Part shown: positions 30,329 through 40,958 of the stretch, piece after piece
Numbering within the stretch: position 1 is the stretch's first letter
Layout of the letters: every line of letters begins with the position of its first letter
NCBI RefSeq assembly: GCF_001642475.1
Contig: NW_019173973.1
Span: forward strand, 1-64,000
Direction of reading: 5' to 3'
Length of the DNA: 64,000 bases
Source: Fonsecaea monophora
Lineage: Eukaryota > Ascomycota > Eurotiomycetes > Chaetothyriales > Herpotrichiellaceae
Made by a program: the position numbers and the translations under genes
The notes under the pieces: generated by a model
What the model was told of the DNA's origin: nothing
The model's database searches: none
What the model saw: the letters and a program-made list of their open reading frames with translations, nothing else

Positions 30329-30819
30329 GCTGGAGAAGTCACTGATAAAGTGTGAGAGAAGATTTGAATTACTTGAACCAGAGAGGTTTCTGATAATTAT
30401 AGCAGCCTCGTTACGTCAGCCTGATCGGTGGTAGTGGTGGTAGCCTCGCCCCTCACGAGGTAATAATGTAGCGCCACCCAATGCTGTAGTAAGTTGGCTT
30501 TTACACATCCTCGAGTCTCCTGTTACGCTCTCTACACCACAATGCATTCAAAGTATACAACCATGTAAATAGATAAAGAGTGCTGGGGTACTTAATGCAT
30601 CATATCAATTCGTCAGGCTCTAGGCTCAGAGCCAGGTATCTCTTTTACCTTGGTAAATAATTGCTGACAAGTCCTCGTTTGCGCTTATCCAGGTCATAAC
30701 ACATTTCCAACGTCAAATCCAATGTTCCATTTCTCCTATTACTTTTCATGGTGATCTCTGCTGGTCAAGAAACTCACAGTGTCATGGTCGTATACTTCAG
30801 AGCCTGACGTCCGCGACTG
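30329..30819. promoter_or_regulatory. Promoter of AflR-like gene / 3' region of RING gene
   Basis: This 491 bp stretch has no open frame of interest. Both flanking genes are on the minus strand. GTGGTAGTGGTGGTAG sequence lies near 30428-30443. Confidence 0.4.
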
Positions 30820-33708
30820 TTAGGGCCGGTTCACAAACACTGCCGGAAAAACGCCCGCGTCCCCTGCATATACGCCAAACCACCACTCGTCGTTAATTTC
30901 CTCCACCTCGCGGATATTAGCAAACTTGGGAAACATCAGCTCATCCCTGGCCTTGCCGTCATCTTCGGGAGGGTAATAACCCCATCTGGCAACGCAAATC
31001 TTTCCCCATCCACCATCCGGCGGGAGTTGCATTCCTGAGCGTGGGAGAGTGGAGGTTCGTGCTCGTGTTTTACGTCGTGTGCCATTTTCGTCTTCTCGCC
31101 AGCTCCAGTCGCCTCGCACAGCGGGGAGATTTGCTCGGTCGACACGGTGCAGATTCTTCATCGCAAGTTTCCACGCCGCCATATCTGCGTCCGACATTTG
31201 TGCGCCACCCACGATGTCACGAGTGATGATTCTGCGCTCGTTGCCCTCTTCGTCGCGCTCAAACGTCACGGATATCATTCGATGTCCGTCGGGACAGAGA
31301 CGCCAGCCATCCGGCCCATCTTCACGCTTCATCCGCCCAGAGTCAACAAAGCCATGGTAGCATGTGCTGCAAATATCGTAGTCGCCCTTTTGGTTGGGGT
31401 TTTGGGGAGTGGGAGTCGGATGCGTTGGACAGTGGTACCGGGTCTCTGGTGGTGTGATTGGCCGAGAACAAATGTCGCAGTTGGTTGTTATAGCCAAGGG
31501 CAAAAAGTCGGGGCGGAGGCCAGGATATGGCCCGGTTCCTGAAGTGACGCTTGAAGCTGCGCTTTGAGCAGGGGAGATGTCGCGCCCACCAGAACTGTAA
31601 GGGCTCAGCGTGGCAGCACCTGAACCTCCTCCTAGTCTCGAGCTTGCCGGGTTCGAGTCGGATGATTTGTAGGCGACTGGCAGTAATGGATGGTCACAGC
31701 AATGATTGCTCCCGACACAGTCATTGCAGAAACCCCATTCGCCTTCATTGCAATAGTCACACGACCAAAAGTAATCGTTAGCAAAACTTCCACATCTGTC
31801 ACAAAAGTTGCCCTCTCTTAGGCGTGATGATTGGGCCATGGTTGGTGAGGGCCTCTCATATTGTCGGCTGGTTAGCAGGTGTGGCAGGCCGATGGACTGA
31901 TTGTTCCGACTTGGTGGATGAGACGCGTTGAATTTAAGCATGGCAGACCGATAAAACCCAAACCAATGATTACATCCTCGCCCACTTCGGTAGCACCTCA
32001 GACAGATGTCAACCTTACAAGTCGCACAGTGCTTGTGGATTTCATGTTGAATGTTCGACCGAGAACAACGTAAGCAAGTCACGGACGGGACATCGGACTT
32101 GGCTGGAACGCTCGTAGCGGGTAATTCTGCTGGCGCAGGAACAGATGCCTCTGATTCCAGTGTAGGAATGGAGGTCGGGACGGGGCCGATGGCGACACTC
32201 GACATGACAGGGGGCACAGAATCGGGCCTTGGTGATTGCTGGGCAGGCGAAGCAACTTGTGGCGGGCTAGACATGTGACGTCCACCAGCGGCCTGCCAGA
32301 CTTCAGAGGCTCTCGGCGATGTTCTGGGCTCCGTGTTAGATCTGTGCGCATGTGATACCTGCTCAAGGTGCTGGAGCCGATCGTGACCTCTTGAGTTTGA
32401 GTGAGGTCTGTTGGAAAGATCCGTTGCTGATCTCGCTGCAGGTTGGGGCACCCGGTCTGTTCTCGTTGCGGAATCCGCCCTTCGTCGAGTCTCATCAGAG
32501 GCTCTCCGTCGATGAGACGTAGTTGGCGGTAGCGTCAGCAGATGGTCTGTCGATTGAGACGACGCTGTGGCATGTCGGGTGCCGTTGCCCCCGATGACCA
32601 CGTTGTGGCTCGATCTCGGACTTGGCTGCGTTCGTTCACGATTGTTGCTCCTGGAGGATTGACGGGAATGGCGTACATTTTCTTCGGCCTGCGGATCCGA
32701 CGACCTCGTTATATCTCTCTGAGTATCAGGCCTACTATCATCTGAGCCTTGTCGGCGATGTCTTTCCGCGTGCAATTGCCTGATCCGTTCGGCGATGGCC
32801 TCGCTGAGCACATCCTGTTCTTGCTCCGTCAGTTCATCGAGATTGATGCCCTCCAGAAGACCTTCGGACATGATCTCTTGCATGAGTCGTGCCTCGTCCA
32901 AACTATCACCTGTGCCGGTGCCACTTTCTGAAGCGCTGACCAGGGATATCAGACTTGCTTGATGGGCGACCGTCGGAGAATCCATTTGACGTGCTTCCAC
33001 CGCCTCGGGATGCCTGGGTGAACTAGTTGGTGGAGACGGGGTCGAAGGCACTGCTGCGTTGGAAGTGCCTGCCGTTCGCGGTCGAGAAGCCTCCGCATCT
33101 GAGATGCGCTGTTGTTCACGTCTCTGCCGGCGATCAGCATCTCTTTGCCTGTCCGTCGTGTCTCTTCGTTCCCGACTCCTACTACTTCCGCTGGTGGCTC
33201 CTCTGCGGTCAGCGGAGGCGGGATCCAGATGTTGGTCGCGTCTGCTTGTCACGCCGTGTCCGCCATCCGCATTCCTTGATTCTCCCGAGTCCTCCTCTTC
33301 CCGCCTTCTTCTTTCCCTCCTCCGATGGTTCTCGACTTTTGGTAGAATTTCGTCGCCTGGTTTATATGCCTGCGACATCTCGGCCTTCTCTTCCGGAGTT
33401 CTATCCTTGTCAGGGTTCGCGATCAAGAACATCTCCAGCAGGGTATTGATCTTCGCATAGGGCCGTGCATTTTTCACAGGAGCGCGACATGTTGGGCAGG
33501 TGTAGGGGTTTGTGGGAGAGGGCGCACGCGAGTTGGTGGCTTTGCGATACTGGTGGGAGAACCATTCTTTCAGACAAGAGCCGCAGAAGGTATGTAGGCA
33601 GTCGAGAAGGGTCAGAGGCTGGTAGAGGACCTCGGTGCAGATGAAACAGACGAGCTCCTTCTCCAGGTTGAGAAGGCCGGTGGCTGGGGTTTCGGTAATG
33701 GCAGCCAT
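30820..33708 (-). CDS. RING E3 ubiquitin ligase with ZZ-like zinc fingers and SH3-like C-terminus
   Basis: A single exon encodes 962 residues. The RING finger is at 21-74 (CFIC, CLHTFCGSC, CPTC; C3HC4 type), resembling the CHFR class in its first strand. A long Arg/Ser/Asp-rich disordered region follows to about 560. Three Cys/His clusters of ZZ type come next: CLRCSRSN...CATCKVDICLRCYRSGRGC, FCDRCGSFAND...CDYCNEG...CNDCVGSNHCCDHP, and CDICSRPITPPETRYHC...DICSTCYHGF. The last 60 residues (ELMFPKFANIREVEEIN to WWFGVYAGDAGVFPAVFV) look like an SH3 domain, with ALYDF-like, WW and P-x-x-[YF]V elements. It probably ubiquitinates partners bound through the ZZ and SH3 parts. The substrate is unknown. 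Confidence 0.85.
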   Translation of the reverse strand: MAAITETPATGLLNLEKELVCFICTEVLYQPLTLLDCLHTFCGSCLKEWFSHQYRKATNSRAPSPTNPYTCPTCRAPVKNARPYAKINTLLEMFLIANPDKDRTPEEKAEMSQAYKPGDEILPKVENHRRRERRRREEEDSGESRNADGGHGVTSRRDQHLDPASADRRGATSGSSRSRERRDTTDRQRDADRRQRREQQRISDAEASRPRTAGTSNAAVPSTPSPPTSSPRHPEAVEARQMDSPTVAHQASLISLVSASESGTGTGDSLDEARLMQEIMSEGLLEGINLDELTEQEQDVLSEAIAERIRQLHAERHRRQGSDDSRPDTQRDITRSSDPQAEENVRHSRQSSRSNNRERTQPSPRSSHNVVIGGNGTRHATASSQSTDHLLTLPPTTSHRRRASDETRRRADSATRTDRVPQPAARSATDLSNRPHSNSRGHDRLQHLEQVSHAHRSNTEPRTSPRASEVWQAAGGRHMSSPPQVASPAQQSPRPDSVPPVMSSVAIGPVPTSIPTLESEASVPAPAELPATSVPAKSDVPSVTCLRCSRSNIQHEIHKHCATCKVDICLRCYRSGRGCNHWFGFYRSAMLKFNASHPPSRNNQSIGLPHLLTSRQYERPSPTMAQSSRLREGNFCDRCGSFANDYFWSCDYCNEGEWGFCNDCVGSNHCCDHPLLPVAYKSSDSNPASSRLGGGSGAATLSPYSSGGRDISPAQSAASSVTSGTGPYPGLRPDFLPLAITTNCDICSRPITPPETRYHCPTHPTPTPQNPNQKGDYDICSTCYHGFVDSGRMKREDGPDGWRLCPDGHRMISVTFERDEEGNERRIITRDIVGGAQMSDADMAAWKLAMKNLHRVDRANLPAVRGDWSWREDENGTRRKTRARTSTLPRSGMQLPPDGGWGKICVARWGYYPPEDDGKARDELMFPKFANIREVEEINDEWWFGVYAGDAGVFPAVFVNRP

Positions 33709-34478
33709 GAGCTATAGAGACGATGTCATGATCTAACGGCCTGTTCTGCTTGGTGGCTATAGTTGCGAAATCAGCCTTGGGAAATCTGCGCCCCCAGCAC
33801 TGTCATCCTTGATATCTCGCCTGGAAAGAGCTGTGACAGGACGAGTGGAGAGGAAGAGATCATGAGAGAGAGCGAAAAGGCGTCGACAGGTTGGCAAAAG
33901 GCAAAAGTGAGCCGTGTTGGATGAGTGGTGTGGTGTGTATATTCTTTTGCGGGCGCCCAGTCGCCCAGTCCAGCCTCCGCAAGAGGCGAAGTTCGCATTT
34001 TGCCTGCCTTAAAGAAGGCGGTTATTTTTACTTTTCGGGTTGTGGGAGTCCGGCCATTTTATTGACTGGAGCAGCTCGGGTCGCTAGCTAAATCTAGTTC
34101 CTCGATGCGGCCATCAGCACCGCAGGCACCTAGCAGGCCTTGCATCCCGGAGGTTATTTTCGATAGGGCTACAACGCTACTTCTAGAGACACGGCTTGTC
34201 GATACGTCTTTAGCAGCACCAGAGGCAGCAAGCAGAATAACGAAGTTGTCATGAAATTCTTCTGTGAACTATCTCAATGCTAAGTCACTCCGCACAAATT
34301 CGGCTCAAATCTGCCCACATCTCCCTCCCACTTTTTTCCTCTTCTGAGTCTTCAAACTCTTCTGCCTCCAGCATCCTAAATGCTTCCCACTCACATCAGA
34401 CCCCTACTATTCGGTTCAATATTGGTCACTTCGGATGTCTTCACACCAGACGAATTGGCATTGCATGGCGCACCTGAA
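33709..34478. promoter_or_regulatory. RING-gene promoter and hexose-transporter 3' region
   Basis: This 770 bp stretch has no supported gene. A 141-codon plus-strand frame at 34380-34805 is the antisense of the transporter 3' exon. Nothing else was recognised. Confidence 0.4.
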
Positions 34479-36491
34479 TCAAGCCGCCTCATTTTTCGCA
34501 ATTTCCTGAGTCTGCTGGCCAACCTCAGTAGGCTGGCTGTCCTCTCGTTCACGGTGCACAGCATAGCTCAGTTTCTTCTCAGTGTCCACTTCACCTCGCT
34601 CTTCCCTCTTGATGTTATGGTAGTTGACGTGGGTGTTCCATGGTTTGATATCGCTCAAGAAGATCTCCTCGACCTCTTCAAGAGTCTTTCCAGCAGTTTC
34701 AGGGAAGAAGAAGAACACATGGATCGTCATGACCGTGCAGAAGACACCGAAGATGATGTAGACCTTCCATTTAATGTTGACGAAAGCCGGGGGGACAAAA
34801 TATGACAGCGCAAAGTTGAAAATCCAGTTTGACGCGGTTGTCAAGGCCACCGCCTTTCCTCGAACGCGAAGAGGATACAGCTCTGGAGGATAGATCCAAC
34901 TGACAGGTCCCCAAGTTGGAGCGAAAGAAGCCACGAATAAATATGTGCAGGCGATAACTCCTTTGGCTGCTCCTCCATGGATTTGCCAGGACTCCTCTGC
35001 GACGTGGTCAACTCCGCCAGGAGGGGCAGGTGCGCCGTAAGAGGCCATCAAACCAGCATTGGCGTACATCCAAATAGCCATAAAGGTCGAGCCGATGATC
35101 AGGGGCCATCGTCGTCCCCAGCGATCAATGAAAACAAGGGCGAAAATGGTCATGAAGACGTTGATGACATATTGGATTGACGAGGCCACGAGGTTGGTAT
35201 TGCCCGAGAGACCAGCCATGCCTACGATTCACGTCAGCATTTTCCAATAATACCAGGGAAGTCTGCTTACCAAAGACATAGGTGATGTAGTACTAGATGG
35301 AAGGTTTGTCAGCCTGGGTTCGAGTCGACGGCGAAAAGAGAGAGAGAGTCTTTGGCAACAGGAGAACTCACCATCATGACGTTCATTCCAGTGAGCTGAG
35401 ACCAGATCTGGGTGAAAACCCCGATGTGGGTTCGATTGATCATCTTTGGTTTGAAGAGCTCAAGGTAGGTAACATCAGCGTTGCGTCGCTCAAACTCGCA
35501 CATCTCGCGGATTTCATTGAGTTCGAGAAGGACGAATGGGGCCTCGCGGTTGCCCTTTGCGTGCACAAGAGCCAAAACGTTGTGACAATCTTCCCAGCGA
35601 TCTTTGCGCGCAAGCCATCTGCAAGGACGTTAGCCTTGGTGCACCACGACTTGGGTTGAGGCTTGTACCTGGGACTTTCCGGGAGGAGGAACAAAGCAAA
35701 GAAGAGAAATATGGCGGGTATCATCTGCAAACCCCACGGGACACGGAACGCAGCTGCTCCGTCGATGAAGCTACAGCCATAGCTGATGTAGAACATGATC
35801 AGAATGCCCCAGGTAATGGCCCATTGCTGAGCTCCCACGACTCTTCCTCGCTTGCTGGGAGGTGCTAGTTCTGACACATAGACAGGCACTATCATAATGT
35901 CAGCATCGGACTCTTTACTCGACAAATTTAACAGAATTACCTTGAGCTGAACAGATTCCAACGCTGAAGCCGTTGATAAAACGGCCAACGACGAGCATGC
36001 CAATGTTCTGAGAAGCACAGACAATGATGCAACCAATGCACCAGATAACAGCACCAATCTGAATGGCTCTCTTGCGACCAAAGATATCAGATAGCTACGC
36101 CACGTCAGTTTGAATCACCACCAGCAGCTGCAGAAACCTACGAATCCAGATGCCAGAGCGCCAATGAATGACCCTCCGGGCATTGAAGCAGTGATACCGC
36201 CTTGTACATCAGACTTCGGGCCAGAGCATTGAGGAGGTCCGTTGGGGCCTTGGTTGAAGTAGCTAGGAGGAATCAGTCAATCTCTGCGCGGTACGCAGAA
36301 GCATAAGTGGGTGCATATTCATACCATTTGTATTGCTGTGTGCCGATGCTGACGGGAAATTAGCAGGTTGATTGAGTGTCCGCCGTGATCTTTACTTACA
36401 TGGCAGACATGGACGAGATATCGAAACCAAACAGGCCACCGCCGATCACGGCGATGGCTGTGATGAAGTAAATATTACCTATCTGATACAT
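34479..36491 (-). CDS. MFS hexose transporter (sugar:H+ symporter), 8 exons
   Basis: Exons 36491-36400, 36348-36325, 36262-36142, 36094-35941, 35888-35669, 35618-35372, 35292-35271 and 35221-34479 sum to 1623 bases, or 540 residues. Exons 2 and 7 are only 24 and 22 bases. Sugar-porter signatures are all present: GGGLFGFDISSMSA, SDIFGRKRAIQIG, GRFINGFSVGICSAQVPVYVSELAP, GxxVGAQQWAITWG, LPESPRWL, QLTGMN, RWGRRWPLI, PPELYPLRVRGKAVAL and PETAGKTLEEVEEIF. Twelve membrane segments are expected. The protein resembles fungal high-affinity glucose/hexose permeases. Membrane segment 1 begins directly after MYQIGN, so the N-terminal tail is very short. The C-terminal tail is hydrophilic and Glu-rich, as in proteins controlled by endocytosis. 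Confidence 0.9.
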
Positions 36492-38372
36492 GATGGCGAC
36501 CAGCTTCTCTCTCGACGTGATCAGGGGATACCCAAGGTGTCCGTGAGTTCACTCGAGGTGGAGAGAAGGAACGCGCAACGGTGGACGGTAGAGAGGAGGG
36601 TTCTTGTATTTCCACACGGGAGAAAATGCGCCCGACCATTTCGAAGTATTGGACCAGATTGACCTTTGCGTTGCGTGTGTTCCGGTGACCTGCTGCGGAG
36701 AAATGTTACATGGTGCCACCTCGTTTCGCCCTGCTTTCAAGGTTGACAGACCCTGGTGTACTCCGTAGGAATAGCGTCGTCTATTGATTGTGGAGAGACG
36801 GGGAGAGAAGCTGGAGAAAGAGTACGAGTAGTATCGAGTGCATGATGTGGTGGATCATGGGCTCTACCAAAGTGCCAGGCTCGAGGCTGCTCGTCGAATA
36901 AGCGTCTTATGCTTGTTCCCAGTCGAGGAGGCGCCACCCGGGGGAATGGACCAGTCAGACCTCGATAAAGCATATTGGCTCTGGCTAGTCGATCTTAGTA
37001 TATCTTGGCCTTGGAAATTTATAGCTAAAAAGCGCCCTCCAGCAACAGGCCCTGGTACGTCATTTGCGCCACTGACCACATTCAGTCTTGCCCAGTCACC
37101 CAAACCAGGGACATGGGGACAAACGGTGGAGATCATCTTCCCTTGCATAACTGCTTGAACAAGTTCCACCACGGCTATCAAGGCACGCCAAAGCCCAACC
37201 TCATGGGGGCCTGAATGCAACAGACGTGTCGATCATCCCCTCCCATCAAGTCCTGCTGTGTTTCGCGATGCAACCTTGCCATCTGCCACCCTAGAATCAC
37301 TCAAGCGCACCAATCTATACAACCGTCAACATCTCGCGCACCTACATGGGCTCGGTTCATCTCTCAGCGACGGGTCAAGGCACCAAGGCAAATAGCTGAT
37401 CCACGGCACCACAAATCCGATCTTGTTCCAAATCAGACAGGGCGCATGCCGTGTATCCAGTATCCATGACTCGTGCGAGCACCTCACTGCGCACCATGTG
37501 TCCCAATTCATATCCAAGTCCGAGAGACGACCCTCTGCTCCGTCGCCGGATCGTCAACACGTGTTGATAATTCGATTGCTGATCATGCAGCCTCACCACC
37601 TCTAAGGCCTCTGAGGTTCCGGTGGACCACCAGGAAAATTACATGGGAGGTTTGATGGACCCACGAAGAGTGGAAAAGGGTTGCAGTTCAACTATTGGGA
37701 TCCACAGAGCTGTAGCAATCTACATACGAGCAGTCACAATGTGATACTTTGACACAACTTGACCTGTGCTCCCATCGACGCGCCCGACTACATTGTCCTC
37801 GAATGCGAGGGGTGTCCCAGCTGGCACATTCTCAACGACATTTACCCCGCGAGCATATACAAGAATGAATTGTGTTGGTTGTTGATGTAAGCGAGGCTGA
37901 CCGACAACGTCAGCCCGTCCAAGAACGCGCCAACACTCGAGGCACTTCACATACTTTTTCATCTGAGGATTGAGAGTCTTTATTTCGCATGAATTGAACC
38001 CGCCTCGTCTTGGGTAGAAGATGTTTCGTGGACAAGGTAAGCATTCACTAATAGCCGCTTGGACTCTTGGTCAACGTCAAATGCGCAAAGAATATGATTG
38101 GCCAGCAATTGACATGAAGAGTCATAACCCCAAGTCCACCAAATGATCATATCCCCTCCCCAAAGACGCATTCATGCCTCAGCCATCCATGGACAGAGCG
38201 CGCGTGCAATGCACTGGAGCGTCTACCATCTACAAGTTGCAATTCTGCGAGATTGAGTGAAATTCCGTTGCTGGGAGCTTGATTGTCTAGAAATTTCTGC
38301 GTATCCTCCCACAACTCGGGTACCGTCGTGCCAGCATATGCCGCCGTGAAGGCTGTTTCTTGTTTCCAAACA
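36492..38372. other. Intergenic 1.9 kb with no recognised gene
   Basis: This is the largest gene-poor gap. It is upstream of both the hexose transporter (minus) and the acetyltransferase (plus). Minus-strand frames at 37720-37962, 37980-38171 and 38147-38440 lie next to each other and could be exons of an unknown small gene, but I recognise no family and see no convincing splice set. The AG-rich and CT-rich parts near 36550-36600 and 36780-36830 look like promoter sequence. Confidence 0.4.
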
Positions 38373-39371
38373 ATGGCGTCGTCTTCCTCCCAGGGCCCGG
38401 CCTCGATAAGAATCGAACCGCTCACGTCAGAGGCCGACATCCCCGCTTGCGCGACCCTCGCCGACGCCGCAATGAAACCAGATGGCTTGTACGAGTTTCG
38501 GAAGCGTTACAGCAAAAATGTATATGACAACACCGTCGAAAAATTGACCGACGCACTGCACGACGACAGGGGCCAGTTCTTCATGTTCAAGGCTGTTGTG
38601 TCATCCTCTCCCAACGAGGACCGCGTGGAAAATCCCAAGGACGCTGGCGTGACAGCGGACACGGAGGCCCAACGGGAGCACGAAACCATTGTGGGCTTCA
38701 CGATGTGGCGGAAGGGATACCTCGAGGTGCCCAAGATGGACCCGTTTGCGCCAAAGAACGAGACAGAGGAGAACAAACCGGCCGTCGAGACGGGCGTCGT
38801 CAATGTGCCAATCTCCGAAGGTGTCAATGTCGAAGACGCAGCTCCTGTCCCAATTACGAATACAGCGAGAGGTTCAGCTATCGGCGACAGCGCACTAGGG
38901 CCAGGAGGGAAACCAAAGCCCTATTATCCAACTCCCGACGCCGAGTTGTTTCGAAAACTAGGCAATGCGTACGTCAGTTTCATTCGCGGGAAGAGGCATT
39001 TGTGTAGGTCATGAACCCCCCCTCGCTCCCTCCCATTTTCTTAGAGACGCGTGCCTCCCCGCAAACGATTATTTTTTCACACAATTCACTGACACAAACA
39101 CCACGCCGGCACTCCTCGCCCTGTAGATCTCCATTGGCTCGCGATCCATCCCTCGTATCAACGGCAGGGTGTCGGACAGAAGCTACTCGAGTGGGGCGTC
39201 GAAGTCGCAGACAGGGAAAACATCGTTTCGTGGCTGTTTGCGCGACCGGCCGGGATCAAGTTGTACGAGCGCAACGGCTGGAAGGCCGTGTTGACCATCG
39301 ACGTCGATGTGCCGGATGAGGATCTGGAGGTGGCACCGGTCGTCGCCATGCTGAGGTTGCCTTCCAAGTAG
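38373..39371 (+). CDS. GNAT N-acetyltransferase, 2 exons
   Basis: Exons 38373-39003 and 39127-39371 sum to 876 bases, or 291 residues. The start is MASSSSQGPASIRIEPLT; an earlier in-frame ATG at 38283 would lengthen the protein by 30 residues and is less likely. GNAT motif D lies near residue 110 (ETIVGFTMWRKGYLEV). A long, charged, low-complexity insert separates it from the acetyl-CoA loop HPSYQRQGVGQKLLEWG, encoded by exon 2 near residue 217. The final NGW segment (KLYERNGWKAV) closes the fold. The splice junction lies in the codon for Tyr of HLYLHWLAIHP. Fungal homologues are mostly uncharacterised; the acceptor substrate is unknown. Confidence 0.85.
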
Positions 39372-39656
39372 AGATGGACAAGATGTCCAGGATCTAGGAG
39401 GTGCCAGAGCAACACCATGGGTGTGATACCTAATATAGACCTAAAGGGATAGAATAGTACCGCACCTGGTGTTAACCTCCACACAAAAAAAATTCTAGTC
39501 GATGGAAAAAACAGGTGTGAAGTAAAACGAAAATGTAAATAATATTGCCCTTGATGTAGGTTGAACCCTACTCTGCTTTTCATGCTACATCCTGCATAGC
39601 ACCAGGGGGCAAAAAGTTCACATCCCACCAGTCCGATGTTACCTTTCCCCTCTCTC

Positions 39657-39739
39657 AACAATTAGATGTCATGGTATCTGTTGTGGTGAAACTCCCAAGG
39701 CTTGGGAGTTGATCATCACAACCATGAGATCTAATTGTT
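39657..39739. repeat. Foldback palindrome A (arms about 40 bases)
   Basis: The core AACTCCCAAG (39690-39699) pairs perfectly with CTTGGGAGTT (39701-39710) across one base. The outer ends AACAATTAGAT (39657-39667) and ATCTAATTGTT (39729-39739) also pair perfectly, with imperfect pairing between. The whole forms one hairpin of about 83 bases. Confidence 0.9.
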
Positions 39740-39740
39740 A

Positions 39741-39878
39741 TACGATGGTATGGCGAGAGACCCCCTGCTGCCTTGGAGATAGTACTGTTGAGAGAGCTCA
39801 CATGTGTCACAGAGTGTGATACAGATGAACTCTTCCGAGTTACTATCTCCAAGGCAGCAGCAAGCACATACCATCGTA
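39741..39878. repeat. Foldback palindrome B (138 bases)
   Basis: TACGATGGTATG (39741-39752) pairs perfectly with CATACCATCGTA (39867-39878). CTGCTGCCTTGGAGATAGTA (39765-39784) pairs perfectly with the 20 bases at 39841-39860. The interior (39791-39833) also folds, with about 13 of 17 positions paired. It abuts palindrome A with one base between. Confidence 0.92.
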
Positions 39879-40175
39879 GAGAAGGGGGAAAGGCCCCGCC
39901 CACCAACCCGATAGAACATGAACCCTTGTCCACAGATCCCAGATTCGAAGTGTAAGCCTTGGGGGGTCTTCCTTCGGCCGTTGCACACCTTTGAATTGGG
40001 AAATGTTGACAGAAATTTCGGTGCTTTAAAATATAAAGTAGCGAACTGGAGGAGCACCGCTGGTAATATTCTGAGTGACTGGCTTGGCGGGAGAAAGTGA
40101 TATATGATGCCTGTGAAGTGCTACCGGTGATCACAATTCCCAACGTTCATTCCCACTCCGTCCAAGGCCACAGGC

Positions 40176-40958
40176 TCACTTCATCTTCCTAACCGATACG
40201 CTTTTGTTCGCAAAGGCTCCCGAAATCTCCTGGTAGGCTTCATACAGAATCCAAGAAGGTGTAAAGACCCACAACACGTTGAAGAACACCAGGTATAGCC
40301 AGAGATAGACGGGGTCGTCGCCGGCCAAGGCGTTGTTGCCGCTCAACCACTCAGGAGCAAACGTCATAAACCCTCCATAAAGCTCTCCAGTCGCAAGCAT
40401 GATCGCGGTAAGCCAGAGCCGGGGTTGATATCGACTTTTGACACTTTCATCTGTGGTGTTCGCAATTTTGGAGACAAGATAACAGACGTACACGGCAGCC
40501 GGGCCAGCCAGACCAACGGTGAGCAGTTCCAGCGATATAACGTTCAGGTCTGCACCTCCCCACCTTCGATCAGCTTTTGCATATTCTTGCCACAGTCTGG
40601 CCATTGGCCCTTGTGAGTATAGTGCACCATAACGACGGTCCGGGCGATTGTACAGGTAGGCTTGCGGTTCACCACCCCAAGAAGCTGGATGTGAGATATC
40701 GGCGGACTGTGGAGGGAGTTGCTGATAGGAGAAGAAGCAGTGGTACAGGAAGCTGCCCTCAATGATGAAGTGGGTCAGGAAATCATACGCATGCCACAGG
40801 AAGATATAATAAAGCTTTCGAGGTGCGGACTTGGGCAAAGCATAAGCAGCCAGCAACTGCGCCGATGGCATCAATGAGAAGGCGATGGCGAGGGAGATGG
40901 CGGTACCAGCGTCGAGGGTAAAGGGAGGCGGACTGGCCACGACCACAGCAGATGCCAT
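40176..40958 (-). CDS. EXPERA-domain protein, emopamil-binding protein (sterol isomerase)-like
   Basis: A single exon encodes 260 residues from the ATG at 40958; the frame is open further upstream. Five hydrophobic segments are visible. EBP hallmarks are HFIIEGSFLYHCFF (with the His and Glu of the membrane active site), LWQEYAKADRRW (like the WKEYGKGDSRY of EBP), ISLELLTVGLAGP, GELYGGFMTFAPEW and YLVFFNVLWVFTPSWILYEA. Animal and plant EBP moves the sterol double bond from C8 to C7 in the ER. Ascomycetes use the unrelated Erg2 for that step, so this homologue probably has another sterol or a different ligand. The next gene is divergent. Confidence 0.82.
   Translation of the reverse strand: MASAVVVASPPPFTLDAGTAISLAIAFSLMPSAQLLAAYALPKSAPRKLYYIFLWHAYDFLTHFIIEGSFLYHCFFSYQQLPPQSADISHPASWGGEPQAYLYNRPDRRYGALYSQGPMARLWQEYAKADRRWGGADLNVISLELLTVGLAGPAAVYVCYLVSKIANTTDESVKSRYQPRLWLTAIMLATGELYGGFMTFAPEWLSGNNALAGDDPVYLWLYLVFFNVLWVFTPSWILYEAYQEISGAFANKSVSVRKMK

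Larger units (their letters stand above)
39372..40175. other. Convergent intergenic region with two foldback palindromes
   Basis: This lies between the stops of the acetyltransferase and the EBP-like gene. Frames of 100-167 codons appear because the palindromes are open on both strands; none has a domain. The palindromes are listed separately. Confidence 0.6.

Noticed and set aside
30936..33460. Many Arg/Ser-rich frames on both strands in the RING ligase gene
   Set aside because: These are shadows of the low-complexity Arg/Ser/Asp-rich coding sequence.
39655..40143. Frames of 108-162 codons in the foldback region
   Set aside because: Palindromic DNA is open on both strands; no domain, codon pattern or splice support.
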